Below are positions 7,131-15,115 of a stretch of DNA of 39,213 nt, in pieces. The stretch's first letter is position 1. Each line of letters begins with the position of its first letter. The notes under the pieces were generated by a model. That model saw only the letters and a list, made by a program, of their open reading frames with translations. It was not told where the DNA came from and did no database searches. The position numbers were made by a program, and so were the translations under genes. Source of the stretch: CAZOEL01 sp964578835 (GTDB taxonomy: Bacteria > Desulfobacterota > Syntrophobacteria > Syntrophobacterales > Syntrophobacteraceae); assembly GCA_964578835.1 (NCBI GenBank), contig CAZOEL010000065.1, positions 1 to 39,213 on the forward strand, given 5' to 3'.

Positions 7131-8069
7131 TCAAAAGGAAAGAGGGTATTTCATGACGATCGCTGACAGGGCTTGATCGGAGAGATCCTCCGGTTCCTTG
7201 TTGTCGGGCAGGAGATGGGTGTAGACGGTGGTGAAGGCCCGCAGGGATTTGACGATGCGAGCGGAGGCCTCTCGCCCGGCGGGATCTCCGTCCAGCATGA
7301 GAAGGATGCCGGGCGCCTTGGCGAGCCAGGCAATTTGATCGTCAAAGAGCTGGGTTCCAAGAAGAGAGACCACACTGGGAACGCCTGCCTGAGAGAGGCG
7401 TATGGCAGCCCATGGGCACTCGACGACAACCACTCCCTCGTGGCGGAAAGGCTCGGCACGGTGGGCATTGTAGAGCACATGAGCCTTGGGGAAGTGCTTT
7501 GGAAAGCGCCACTTGCCAAAGCGAGCAATCTGATCGGCAAGGAGGAGGCGGGCGCAGTAGCCGAGGGGACGCCCCCGAAGGTCGTGCAACCGCACGGCCA
7601 CGGTGTCTTTGAGAAAGGCGGAGCTTCGTGTGATGCCTGCCTCGAAGTAGAGGGCGGTGTGGGGTGTGATCTTTTTGATGTGCTGGAGGAAGCGGTGCTC
7701 CGGGTTGAGGGGAATTGAGCGAGTGAAGGGTTTGAAGGATCTGGTCGAAGAGGCGGGTGCGGGCCGGATAGAGTGCAAGGGAGGGTCCTCGAGCAGGCGG
7801 TGCAGGTGGCGGGCGGCCTGTGCATGAGAGCATCCGTGGATGCGCCTTACGAGCTCGACGGTGTCCCCGCCACCGCAGGAGGTGAAGCAACGCCACAGGT
7901 TTCTTTGAAGATGTACCCGAAAGGCGGTGGGATTGTCTCCGCCGTGCAAAGGACAGGGACCCATCAGTTGATCGCCTCTCAGTTTGAGGCGAGAGTCCAG
8001 TCCGTAGGCGCAGAGCACCTCTCCAATGGAGACGCGGGCTTTGAGAAAGCCAAAGCTATAGGGGTTCAT
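7131..8069 (-). CDS. CHC2 zinc finger and TOPRIM primase-like transposon protein
   Basis: This 312-residue protein has a DnaG-type CHC2 zinc finger near the N-terminus (Cys39, His42, Cys61, Cys65 in CPLH and CFTSC). A TOPRIM-like domain follows, with Glu217 in VVVVECPWAAIRLSQAG and Asp260/Asp262 in LLMLDGDPAGREA. It is much shorter than DnaG and lacks a helicase-interaction domain. The ATG at 8069 has an excellent AGGAGG at seven bases. The gene starts 17 bases after the ATPase stop and is the last of the transposon's leftward genes. TOPRIM domains make primers or cut and rejoin DNA; here the protein might prime repair of the inserted strand or act in target choice, but this is inference. All zinc and acidic residues are present. 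Confidence 0.8.
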   Translation of the reverse strand: MNPYSFGFLKARVSIGEVLCAYGLDSRLKLRGDQLMGPCPLHGGDNPTAFRVHLQRNLWRCFTSCGGGDTVELVRRIHGCSHAQAARHLHRLLEDPPLHSIRPAPASSTRSFKPFTRSIPLNPEHRFLQHIKKITPHTALYFEAGITRSSAFLKDTVAVRLHDLRGRPLGYCARLLLADQIARFGKWRFPKHFPKAHVLYNAHRAEPFRHEGVVVVECPWAAIRLSQAGVPSVVSLLGTQLFDDQIAWLAKAPGILLMLDGDPAGREASARIVKSLRAFTTVYTHLLPDNKEPEDLSDQALSAIVMKYPLSF

Positions 8070-8086
8070 CTTTTGACCTCCTTTCC

Positions 8087-8923
8087 TCAAGAGCGTTTCT
8101 TGCCGGTGCGGGGTTGTCTTGCAAAAGTCTCCAGGAAGAGCTTCTCATCGAGCTGAGAGAGCTCTCTTTGAGCGGCGGTCTCGAGGAGCTCCGCAGCCAT
8201 CAGGTTGAGCATTCTCAGGTTGCCGAGGCAGTGCTCGGCAAGGGCTTCCATGAGGGGCTCGGTCATGAGGTGCGGGGCTGCGGCCTCAGAGAGGGCATGG
8301 TGCAGATAGTCGATGAGCTGCTCTTTGGCCAGAGGCTCCATCACCATGCGCAGGCGCATCCGGGTTCCGAGGGAAACCAGCTGTTCGGAGCGGAGTCGCT
8401 CGGGCAGTCTCGTGTCTCCGCACAGGATGGTCGTCAAGATGCACCGGGAGTCGAAGTGGGTGCTCGAGAGGAGCTTGGCTTCATTGAGACAGGGACTCAC
8501 CATCTCTTGCGCTTCGTCGATTAAGAGCACCGGCCTCATGAGAGTGGTCTTGATGTGATGGCGCCAGCGCTCCCTCAACGCCTTGAAGCTTCCGTATCGG
8601 TTGGCGGGTGAGAGATTGACACCGAAGACGACGCTCATCTCGCGGTAAAAATCGCTCAAGGAGCTTTGGGGCCGCTCCATGACACCGACACTCACCCCCT
8701 GAAGGGGAGCGAGCCGGTGAGCGATGAGCTGGAGCACCTTGGATTTGCCCATCCCCGGCTCCGCCGAGATCATGGCGAATCCGCCCTCTGCAACCAGGTT
8801 CTCGAGTCTTGAGAAGAAGGGCTCAAAGCCGGGGGGAACCCAGAGGGATTCGACGGGGATGTTGGGCAAGAAGGGATTCCACTTGAGCCCAAAGAGGGCC
8901 AGCAATTTCTTGTCATTCCTCAT
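8087..8923 (-). CDS. AAA+ ATPase of the MuB/TniB/ExeA type, transposition regulator
   Basis: This 278-residue protein has Walker A (SAEPGMGKSK, residues 53-62), Walker B (VLLIDEAQEM, Asp136-Glu137), a sensor-1-like CGDTRL and a C-terminal helical lid. It begins with FGLKWNPF, the opening typical of ExeA/TniB-like ATPases. In Mu, Tn7 and Tn402 such ATPases bind target DNA and activate the transposase. The start at 8923 is chosen because the ATG lies inside the end of the transposase gene (ATGAGGAATGA contains start and stop), a classic translational coupling. An upstream extension of 55 codons is open but overlaps the transposase more deeply and has no domain character. Confidence 0.85.
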   Translation of the reverse strand: MRNDKKLLALFGLKWNPFLPNIPVESLWVPPGFEPFFSRLENLVAEGGFAMISAEPGMGKSKVLQLIAHRLAPLQGVSVGVMERPQSSLSDFYREMSVVFGVNLSPANRYGSFKALRERWRHHIKTTLMRPVLLIDEAQEMVSPCLNEAKLLSSTHFDSRCILTTILCGDTRLPERLRSEQLVSLGTRMRLRMVMEPLAKEQLIDYLHHALSEAAAPHLMTEPLMEALAEHCLGNLRMLNLMAAELLETAAQRELSQLDEKLFLETFARQPRTGKKRS

Positions 8924-10349
8924 GGGAGTCGCCCTCCTTGGGATCGGCCTTGGGCAGGTAGGCCGGAGGGAGTCCCGTTGCGGCATAGTCGGCAAGGTAT
9001 TTGCGAAGGAGTGGAGGAATCGGATCATCGGGAGCGTCGGGCTCGGGCGGGGGAGTGGGTTCCACAATTCGCCTAAAGCCCCTGGCATTCTTTAGCTTGT
9101 CCTGAGGGTAGATGGTATCGAGGAGCGTGCCGTCGTTGGGATCGACCAGGTAGGCGAGGCTCAGATCCCAGGACTGGTAGCGCACCCGCAGTCGGGGGAG
9201 ATGACGAAGCTTTGCGGGCGCCTCGAAGCGCACTCCCCCGATCGAGATCGTCCCGTCGCTTCGGCGCTGCGATCTTGTCTCCTCGAGGCAGAAGGCGAGC
9301 TTGAGCTTGCCGCTCTCCGGACAGGGACGAGCCACGCAAGGGTCTTTGAGCAATCGCTTGAGAGGGGATGTTTTGATCTCGGAGTGGATGGCGCGGTTGT
9401 ATTCCATTTCCACCCAGGCTTGGGTGGCGCGGTTTAAGAACTCCAGAGTCAGGGGCTTGACGAGCCTTAGCATGGAAAGCAGGCGCCCTTCGAGCTGGCA
9501 CCAGAAGGACTCTTGCTTACCATTTTGGTCTGGCCGGTGCGGCAGAGTGGTTTCGTGAACCACGCCCAGGCGTGAGAGTCCGTTTCGGGTCTCCCCGGCC
9601 ACCATGGCAGAGCCATTGTCGGTGAGGAGGCTCCTTGGCAGTCCCCTCTTGCAGAAGGCCTGGCTGAGGGCGTGGATGAGGTCTTCGGCCGTCTCGGTGA
9701 GATACCACTGAAGGTGGCAGCACAGGCGAGACCTATCGTCCAGGACGCAAAGGGCTTTGGGGGTGTGCCAGGCTCCCTTCGAGTCCGCCACGCGCTTTCG
9801 GCCATGATGGAAATCGAGGTGCCAGAGCTGGTGCACGTACTGAGCCTCGAAGCTCCTCACCTCCCTCGAGGCTCTCCCCGCTATGTCGATCCCGGACGTT
9901 CTCAACCACTGCCTTGCCACCATCATACGGCGCACGGAAGCATACGAGGGGATGGAGCCAAGCTCGGGGTGACCTTTGATGTAGGCGGCCAGGTTGTCGG
10001 CATGGAGCTTAAAGCTCCAGCCGGGGTAGAGCTGATGCTGCTTTTGTAGCACACTTGCAATCTGGGCTCCGATGGCTTTTCCCATTCCAGCATCCGAGCG
10101 CATCTTGCGACTCAACGCCTCGATTGGGTCATCGGCTCCCAGAGCCTGATAATACCACCTCTCGATGGTGGAGACCCCGAATCTCAGCCATTTTCCTTCT
10201 CGGGTGGGATGAGGGTAGCGCCGGGAGGCCAGCTCCTCGAGCTCTTTTTGAAGCTCCCCCCTCTCGGCGGGCCTTGCCAGCAGGGGACCTACAATGGAGA
10301 AACGCAAATGTGCCCAGTTTTTGAGAGATCTTTTCACTTCCTCGGACAT
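8913..10349 (-). CDS. DD(35)E transposase with integrase core
   Basis: This 478-residue transposase has an N-terminal DNA-binding region with HTH-like segments (about 55-70 and 130-150). An rve-type RNase H-fold core follows, with Asp179 (HLDFHH), Asp244 (LLTDNGSA) and Glu280 (DQNGKQESF). Exactly 35 residues separate the last two, the spacing of retroviral, Mu and Tn7-type enzymes. A C-terminal region of about 150 residues follows, partly beta-rich (Mu-type C-terminal domain likely) and ending in a proline-rich tail. The ATG has AAGGAG at seven bases. It is probably a TniA/TnsB/MuA analogue that binds the repeated end motifs and joins them to target DNA. It overlaps the ATPase gene by 11 bases. 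Confidence 0.9.
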   Translation of the reverse strand: MSEEVKRSLKNWAHLRFSIVGPLLARPAERGELQKELEELASRRYPHPTREGKWLRFGVSTIERWYYQALGADDPIEALSRKMRSDAGMGKAIGAQIASVLQKQHQLYPGWSFKLHADNLAAYIKGHPELGSIPSYASVRRMMVARQWLRTSGIDIAGRASREVRSFEAQYVHQLWHLDFHHGRKRVADSKGAWHTPKALCVLDDRSRLCCHLQWYLTETAEDLIHALSQAFCKRGLPRSLLTDNGSAMVAGETRNGLSRLGVVHETTLPHRPDQNGKQESFWCQLEGRLLSMLRLVKPLTLEFLNRATQAWVEMEYNRAIHSEIKTSPLKRLLKDPCVARPCPESGKLKLAFCLEETRSQRRSDGTISIGGVRFEAPAKLRHLPRLRVRYQSWDLSLAYLVDPNDGTLLDTIYPQDKLKNARGFRRIVEPTPPPEPDAPDDPIPPLLRKYLADYAATGLPPAYLPKADPKEGDSHEE

Positions 10350-10475
10350 AGAACGACTCCTTTCTGTGGGTTGATCACATCTATAAAGCTTCGTCGTTCT
10401 ATAGCCCGAGCCCCCTTATCCTGGAATTCCCCATCTTCTGCGTGGGGGAGATCGCCCCTCGCTCATCCTGATCTT

Positions 10476-11036
10476 CTAGCAGCCCGTGGCGAGCAGCCGA
10501 CAACACATGACCAATCCGCCCAGACCCTCCCGCGAGTGCTCGATACAGTAGTCCAAGAGATTTGCCGGAAGCCGCTCGTTGCCCACACACGCGCTGAGAC
10601 GACCCCGGAGCCTTTGCCACTCCTGGCTCGCCGCAAACACATCCCGGAAGAAATCGCACCAGCGCATGAGGGTCTTCCTGGATATGCCAAACATCCGGGC
10701 AAGTTCATTTGCACTCGCACCCTCCGGCCTTCTCTGCCGCAGTGCCGTCACCACCAGCACCACGCATCTCCAATAGACTCGCCGACCCATGAAGAGGCAC
10801 GATTCCACCGCGCACCTTCGCCTGCAGCCCTCCCGACCACAGCAAAGGCTGTGTCGGATCCAATACTGCTCTGGAATGCTGACCGGGCCTCCCCGTGGTT
10901 TGCGAAGATAGTTGGCCTGGTGCAGCGGTCCACCGCAGTGGGGGCATCTCTGCTGACGCTTTGAAGCGGCAAGATCGGAGTCGATGAGAAAAAGCAGGTT
11001 AAACAGACTGGTTTTTTGAAGAAGTTCTGGTAACAT
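10476..11036 (-). CDS. Zinc-ribbon and helix-turn-helix transposon protein
   Basis: This 186-residue protein is encoded just inside the right end of the transposon. It has a treble-clef or zinc-ribbon-like part (CPHCGG at residues 32-37, then CCGREGC about 30 residues on). A homeodomain-like HTH (ASANELARMFGISRKTLMRWCDFF) and an all-helical tail rich in cysteine follow. The ATG at 11036 is close behind AGGAGG; the upstream in-frame extension lacks support. I do not recognise a named family. A zinc ribbon joined to an HTH would suit a site-selection factor in the role TniQ/TnsD play in other transposons, or a regulator of the operon, but nothing in the sequence proves either. Confidence 0.7.
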   Translation of the reverse strand: MLPELLQKTSLFNLLFLIDSDLAASKRQQRCPHCGGPLHQANYLRKPRGGPVSIPEQYWIRHSLCCGREGCRRRCAVESCLFMGRRVYWRCVVLVVTALRQRRPEGASANELARMFGISRKTLMRWCDFFRDVFAASQEWQRLRGRLSACVGNERLPANLLDYCIEHSREGLGGLVMCCRLLATGC

Positions 11037-11109
11037 AGTCCTCCTACTACCCAAAGTAGCGGGGCAGGAGGCTTCTCGCAAAGCGTGCAGGCTAATTGAG
11101 GGCTCTTCT

Positions 11110-11166
11110 GCCCTGTCCCTCATTTACCTTGCACATATTCCAACGAATTTCCATCATTTATCGTGC
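11110..11166 (-). repeat. Transposon right-end repeated motifs
   Basis: On the minus strand the outer motif (11144-11166) reads GCACGATAAATGATGGA and ends TCG. An inner, weaker copy (11110-11132) reads GCAAGGTAAATGAGGGA. Their period is 34 bp. The outer motif is the inverted partner of the left-end motif at 7059-7081 (19 of 23 identical). The common core is TAAATGANGGA. Confidence 0.7.
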
Positions 11167-11175
11167 TTCCTCTCA

Positions 11176-11850
11176 CAGATCGAAAAGAAAGTCAGAGACG
11201 ATCAACTGAGAGACAGGTTCACAACGGATGATCTGAAGAAGCTCTTTCATTCTGAAGAGTATCTTGAAGACAAGCATCGGCAGTCATATTGTTTCTGGCT
11301 GCCGATCATGAGCTTATACACTGGATGTCGACTTGAAGAGCTGTGTCAGCTCCACTTGGATGACTTCAAGCAGGTGGACGGCGTATGGGTGATCGACATC
11401 AACGCAATCGGAGACAAGAAGGTCAAGACAAAGGCGGGACAAAGGCTGGTGCCGCTTCATCCATTCCTCACAAATGACTTAAAGATCCTGAAGCATGTCG
11501 ACAACCTGAGAAAACAGAAGCAAGGAAGGTTCTTCCCTGAGCTGGCTTTCAGAAGAGACGGGTATGGACAGACAGCAAGCAAGTGGTTTCAACGATATCG
11601 GGACAGATGCGGTATTGTGGGAAGAGGAAAGGTCTTTCATAGCTTTAGACATACCTTCATCGACACCTTAAAACAGGCACAGGTGAACGATGTTGCGCTC
11701 TCTGAGGTGGTCGGACATGAAGTGGAGTCGATGACTTTGGGAAGGTACGGGAAACGATATCAGCCGAAGGTGGTGTTTGATGAGGTTATTTCCAGGCTGA
11801 ACTATGAGGTTGACCTGTCGCACCTGAAGAAAAGTAGGTTTGCAAGGTAG
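11176..11850 (+). pseudogene. int: DUF6538 tyrosine integrase, C-terminal catalytic part
   Basis: This is the continuation of the integrase begun at 6005, resuming after the second CAGAT. It carries the complete catalytic domain: Arg in YTGCRLEEL, His/Arg in HSFRHTFIDTLKQ, His in VVGHEVES and Tyr in LGRYGKRY. The sequence tracks the intact relative almost residue for residue. The segment has no start codon or ribosome binding site of its own at the break; an internal ATG at 11308 would remove the region just before the first catalytic Arg. A perfect palindrome, ATTGCTAGCAAT, lies right after the stop (11852-11863). Confidence 0.9.
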
Positions 11851-12038
11851 TATTGCTAGCAATCTAGACACCTTACACTAAATACTGTCAGAATGGCTAT
11901 TAGGCACCTTAAACGCGGTATTCGGAAGAGGGGTACAAAGGCAAGGGTCGACCTGAGATAAGGGCAAATTCACCTTAAATTTTGATTCCTGTCGCCGAAG
12001 CTCAGGTGATCTTCACAGACATCATGGAGGAGGAAGTA

Positions 12039-12434
12039 ATGAAGAAGTGGATAGACATTGCTCTTGTGAATCTGGTTCGCTGCATCATTGCTTGGGGCTT
12101 ACTTGTTGCCATGGTTGCTTTTATGGCTGGTTACATGTTCCTATTGCCGGTGTATGCCTGGAGTTATTTTGGGTTTTTACTTAGGGATTACTTTGGGTTA
12201 GGCTTATACTCTTTTGGGATTAGCTTCATCGCGATAATCGGATTTATTGTTTACCTCTTCAGCATTCCCACTCTAGAGAAGCTGTTAAAATCCGAGATAC
12301 CAGTAAGCTTGATGGAAGTTTCCTGCATCATCTTAGATTCTTTCAAAGACATATCAGATTCAATCAAGTATGACCTTCCCCCTGAGAGGCCAAAGCTCAA
12401 AGTCTTCAGGGATCATAGCAACATGAGCGTTTGA
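12039..12434 (+). CDS. Small membrane protein of unknown function
   Basis: This 131-residue protein has two or three hydrophobic helices in its first 85 residues (LVRCIIAWGLLVAMVAFMAGYMFLLPV, FGFLL and ISFIAIIGFIVYLFSI). A charged C-terminal tail follows that is probably cytoplasmic. The ATG at 12039 follows a purine-rich GGAGGAGGAAGTA. No family is recognised. It follows the split integrase after about 190 bases in the same orientation and is cargo of the 9.6-kb element. It could be an exclusion or toxin-like membrane protein, but there is no direct evidence for a role. Confidence 0.6.
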   Translation: MKKWIDIALVNLVRCIIAWGLLVAMVAFMAGYMFLLPVYAWSYFGFLLRDYFGLGLYSFGISFIAIIGFIVYLFSIPTLEKLLKSEIPVSLMEVSCIILDSFKDISDSIKYDLPPERPKLKVFRDHSNMSV

Positions 12435-12805
12435 CTTTTAGTGGACGCGATGAAATTGTATTACAAATTTCTTAAGGGCTTACCACACGCGCGGATCGTG
12501 GCGTTTCCCCCGTACCGGGGGCGACGACAACACCGACGCGCATCAGCTTTGAAGGCGACATGACAGTCAATGATTTTACTTTACGGTGGCCGGTGGGGTC
12601 TCTGTCAGGCTTGCGCCTCTGGTCTCTTCCTGCCGGTCATCCTCATGCCTTCAGCTCAATCTCTCCTATGGTCGAGGTAGGGTTACGGTAACCGGCTTTG
12701 CAGGTATGACACAAACCCTGTCACAATCAGCCGATAGATTCTTACACAGTGTCAACGGCTGTCAGATTGGTAATCTGATCGGGACATGTCGGCAGCTTCA
12801 AGGGC
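12435..12805. other. Gene-free segment rich in small dyads
   Basis: No gene is apparent. Several inverted repeats occur: CCCCCG-TAC-CGGGGG near 12510, GGTTAC-G-GTAACC near 12680, TGACA/TGTCA near 12706-12722 and TCAGATT-GGT-AATCTGA at 12762-12778. The last lies 27 bases past the stop codon of the serine recombinase. The cluster could include that recombinase's recombination site or a weak terminator. Confidence 0.45.
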
Positions 12806-13480
12806 TTACAATCCAAGCCTCTTCAGCACGTTCTGCAATTGGATCAATGACCATTGTCCGCCTTGTCTGGCCTTGACATCCAGCTTGTTCAGCTCTTCGA
12901 CCATACGCCTTTGACTCATTTCCTGTTTGATGAAGCCTTCAAGGACAGGTCGAAGCTTCTCAGCAAAGGCTTGTGCGTTCTCCTGTCTCTTCGTGTTGTC
13001 CTCAGGAAGGTTCGGATTACCAAGCTTTTTCCCTTTGGCCTTAGCCACAGCAAGACCATTCTTTGTCCTCTGGCTTATCATGTCGCGTTCTATCTCAGCC
13101 ATGAGAGCAAACATGGTAATCATTACCTTCGACGCCATGTCATGCTTCCCGTTGATGACCATGTTCTGTTTAATGGCGATGAGCTTCACCTGCTTTTTGA
13201 TGAGACTGTCTACGATCTGACAAAGCTCTCCTACTGATCGACCAAGGCGGGACAGCTCCGACACAATCAAGGTATCTCCCTTGCAGAGCATTTCCAACAG
13301 CTCATCAATTCGTCTCTCCTTGGTTGTCTTCCTGCTGGATATCTCAATTTGAATGTATTCATCGACCATAAGCCCATGCTCATTGGCATACTCTTCTATC
13401 TCATGCCTCTGATTCTCCAAGTCCTGGCGGATTGTGCTTACCCTCAGATATCCTAAAGTCCTTCCCTGTCTCTCTGTCAT
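12806..13480 (-). CDS. Serine recombinase of the resolvase/invertase family
   Basis: This 224-residue serine recombinase has the N-terminal catalytic domain with the nucleophile Ser15 in GYLRVST. The conserved SELSRLGRS and the E-helix segment MITMFALMAEIERDMISQRT follow, and then a C-terminal DNA-binding region whose HTH (MSQRRMVEELNKLDVKARQGGQWS) resembles that of resolvases. The length fits small resolvases and invertases. The ATG follows AAAGGAG at eight bases. It points left inside the 9.6-kb element and probably acts on nearby dyads at 12680-12780, for resolution or inversion. A possible operator and promoter lie just upstream. Confidence 0.9.
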   Translation of the reverse strand: MTERQGRTLGYLRVSTIRQDLENQRHEIEEYANEHGLMVDEYIQIEISSRKTTKERRIDELLEMLCKGDTLIVSELSRLGRSVGELCQIVDSLIKKQVKLIAIKQNMVINGKHDMASKVMITMFALMAEIERDMISQRTKNGLAVAKAKGKKLGNPNLPEDNTKRQENAQAFAEKLRPVLEGFIKQEMSQRRMVEELNKLDVKARQGGQWSLIQLQNVLKRLGL

Positions 13481-13504
13481 TGTCCCGATCTCCTTTGTTT
13501 ATCA

Positions 13505-13556
13505 GTCATCAAACGTCGATGACTAAAGTACTAAACGATCGATTGTGTATTGTCAA
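13505..13556 (-). promoter_or_regulatory. Candidate promoter and operator of the serine recombinase
   Basis: On the minus strand a perfect TTGACA (13551-13556) is followed after 17 bases by TAGTAC, a poor -10. Downstream, GTCATC and GATGAC form an inverted repeat (13505-13523) between the promoter and the start codon at 13480. Resolvases often repress their own gene from such a site. The -35 is convincing but the -10 is weak. Confidence 0.4.
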
Positions 13557-13684
13557 GAATGGAATCAGGAGAGGGAGACATGTCTTAAAGACCCAATCGG
13601 AGAATCGCTATCAAATATGACCCTTTCAGGTGGTTGAAATGGTTCAAGAATCGAGAGACCACCATAGGAAAAGGTGAAGAAAAA

Positions 13685-13860
13685 ATATATATAGTTAACA
13701 TATAGTTACATAAGGTAACGACACGTTAGACCATAAGTTGGACATATGGTTAATGATCCTCCTGGTTATCTAAAGAAGTAAAGCTTTAGGTAAACACTAT
13801 GTCAACCTATGGTCAGACTATAAGTGTGTATATGGTAACTATCACCACACCATAGGCAGT
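13685..13860. repeat. AT-rich region with helically phased GTTA/GTAAC motifs
   Basis: ATAGTTAAC, ATAGTTACA, AGGTAACG and ACGTTAG begin their GTTA or GTAA cores at 13694, 13705, 13715 and 13725, a spacing of 10-11 bp. More GGTTA and GGTAA copies follow to about 13855. This places the cores on one face of the helix, as in integrase arm sites or iterons. The region adjoins a decayed integrase fragment. It holds no gene. Confidence 0.45.
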
Positions 13861-14220
13861 CTTCAGGTAAGCAATGCGTCTATTCCTAGTCGACACACTC
13901 ATGTCCTTGTACTTCTCCATGATCGACATGAAGTCCATGTAAGAAAGACTGTCGACCGACTTATTGGGAATCATTGTATGCAACTGGTTCTCCCATAGAG
14001 ACCTGAAGTCATAGATGAAGTGGGCAGATTGCCCGTTCACTTCTCGATCCTTCAGGTACAATGGGATTAACTCCTGCATGGTGAGACCTCTCTTACGCTC
14101 TACTATAGTGATCTCTCCCTGTCTACGTTTTGACTCAAGGTCAGACCAGAAGTCTCTTGCAGATTGCTCCGCTTCCTTTCCTCTTCCGAAAGATTTGCTT
14201 TTGCCCCTTCTCATGCTCAC
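13813..14220 (-). pseudogene. Decayed tyrosine integrase fragment (core-binding domain only)
   Basis: The frame encodes an integrase N-terminal region (KSFGRGKEAEQSARDFW) and a SAM-like core-binding domain (LTMQELIPLYLKDREV to SVSTRNRRIAYLKTAYG). It then ends in an unrelated tail (VVIVTIYTLIV) with no catalytic domain. The nominal start is GTG. A better-placed start, ATGGCAAC after AAAGGAGG, is one base out of frame with the rest, which suggests a single-base deletion. The DNA-binding strand residues usually found before KSFGRGK also seem lost. It is a relic of an older element, unrelated to the DUF6538 integrases here. Confidence 0.75.
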
Positions 14221-14357
14221 GTTGCCATCTGTCCTCCTTTACGTCTGGACGGTGTTTGTCTGAGGATAACGCCGTCTCTTTACGTCCCTCCATATGCACC
14301 CTCCTGAGCATAGGTCTCCTTACCTTCATGGCAACGTGTCCGCATACCATATAAACG

Positions 14358-14400
14358 ACCCTCATCTTTTAGGTAGATCCTGAGAGATGAGGGTTTTTTT
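14358..14400 (+). terminator. Rho-independent terminator without an upstream gene
   Basis: CCCTCATC (14359-14366) pairs with GATGAGGG (14386-14393) and is followed directly by seven T. The loop contains a further small AGG/CCT stem. It would stop rightward transcripts, yet no intact rightward gene lies nearby upstream. It may terminate readthrough or be a leader attenuator for the Bro-N fragment downstream. Confidence 0.75.
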
Positions 14401-14422
14401 GCGGTAACTTACATATAATATT

Positions 14423-14866
14423 ATGACATTATTATATTTTTATCTCTTGATCTCTATTTTTTTGGTTCTCTTCGACTACAACGGCCGCCAGATCAGGATC
14501 ATTAAGGATGACAAAGGGGAACCTTGGTTTGTCGCAAAGGATGTCTCTGGTATCCTAGGATATCGTGATGCTTTTAACGCAAGTTGGATTTTGGATGCTG
14601 ACGAAAAGGCTACTCATTTCGTGAGTACCCCTGGAGGAGAACAAAATCTCATTATCATCAACGAGCCTGGACTTTACAATCTGATCCTCCGATCAGACAA
14701 ACCTGAAGCCAAACCATTCAAACGCTGGGTCACACATGAAGTACTCCCTCAGATCCGCGAGACCGGAGGTTACATTCCGGTTGCGCCTGAGATGAGAGAT
14801 GCAGAGATCATGGCGAAAGCTCTCTATGTCACACCCTCATGTCACAGTATGCCTCTTCACGACTGA
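14423..14866 (+). pseudogene. Bro-N (phage antirepressor) domain fragment
   Basis: Residues from about FDYNGRQIRIIKDDKGEPWFV onward are a Bro-N domain: FVAKDVSGILGY, then IINEPGLYNLILRSDKPEAKPFKRWVTHEVLPQIRETGGY. Prophages use this DNA-binding domain in antirepressors, usually followed by a KilA-C or ANT domain. Here the C-terminal domain is missing after MRDAEIMAKALY. The N-terminus (MTLLYFYLLISIFLVL) is hydrophobic and unlike the family. There is no clear ribosome binding site. Both ends therefore look broken. It is probably a prophage relic, though expression of a truncated protein cannot be ruled out. Confidence 0.7.
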
Positions 14867-15115
14867 CTATCATCGGCATTCCTGCAACCAACTTTTACCA
14901 AGTACCCGATTGTGTTCTCTTTCCTTTCTTCTTCAATGAGACTCCTGGTAGCTGTGTCTTAGAGTCTGATAATAATATTAATTTCAATATCTTATGATTG
15001 ATTTATCTTTGACAGACAATCCCTTCTCTGCTTTAATGTCTCTGGTCAATCGAGACCACAAAGGAAAGTGAGACCAAGGGAAACCAGTAGACAAACAAAA
15101 GGAGAGACGAAAGAG

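Larger units (their letters stand above)
7027..11175 (-). mobile_element. Four-gene DDE transposon with Mu/Tn7-like organisation, 4.15 kb
   Basis: The insertion splits the integrase gene and is flanked by CAGAT (7022-7026 and 11176-11180). The duplication is 5 bp, or 4 bp (CAGA) if the element is taken to begin with TGAG and end with CTCA. Removing it and one copy restores the integrase frame exactly, so both ends are certain to within a base. All four genes point left: a zinc-ribbon/HTH protein, a DD(35)E transposase, an AAA+ ATPase and a CHC2-TOPRIM protein. The transposase plus ATPase pair, short duplication and multiple end motifs recall Mu, Tn7 and Tn402. All four frames are open, so the insertion looks recent. 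Confidence 0.85.

Noticed and set aside
7142..7896. Proline- and arginine-rich frames overlapping the CHC2-TOPRIM gene
   Set aside because: Their composition is typical of out-of-frame reading of GC-rich DNA, and the CHC2-TOPRIM frame has all expected motifs.
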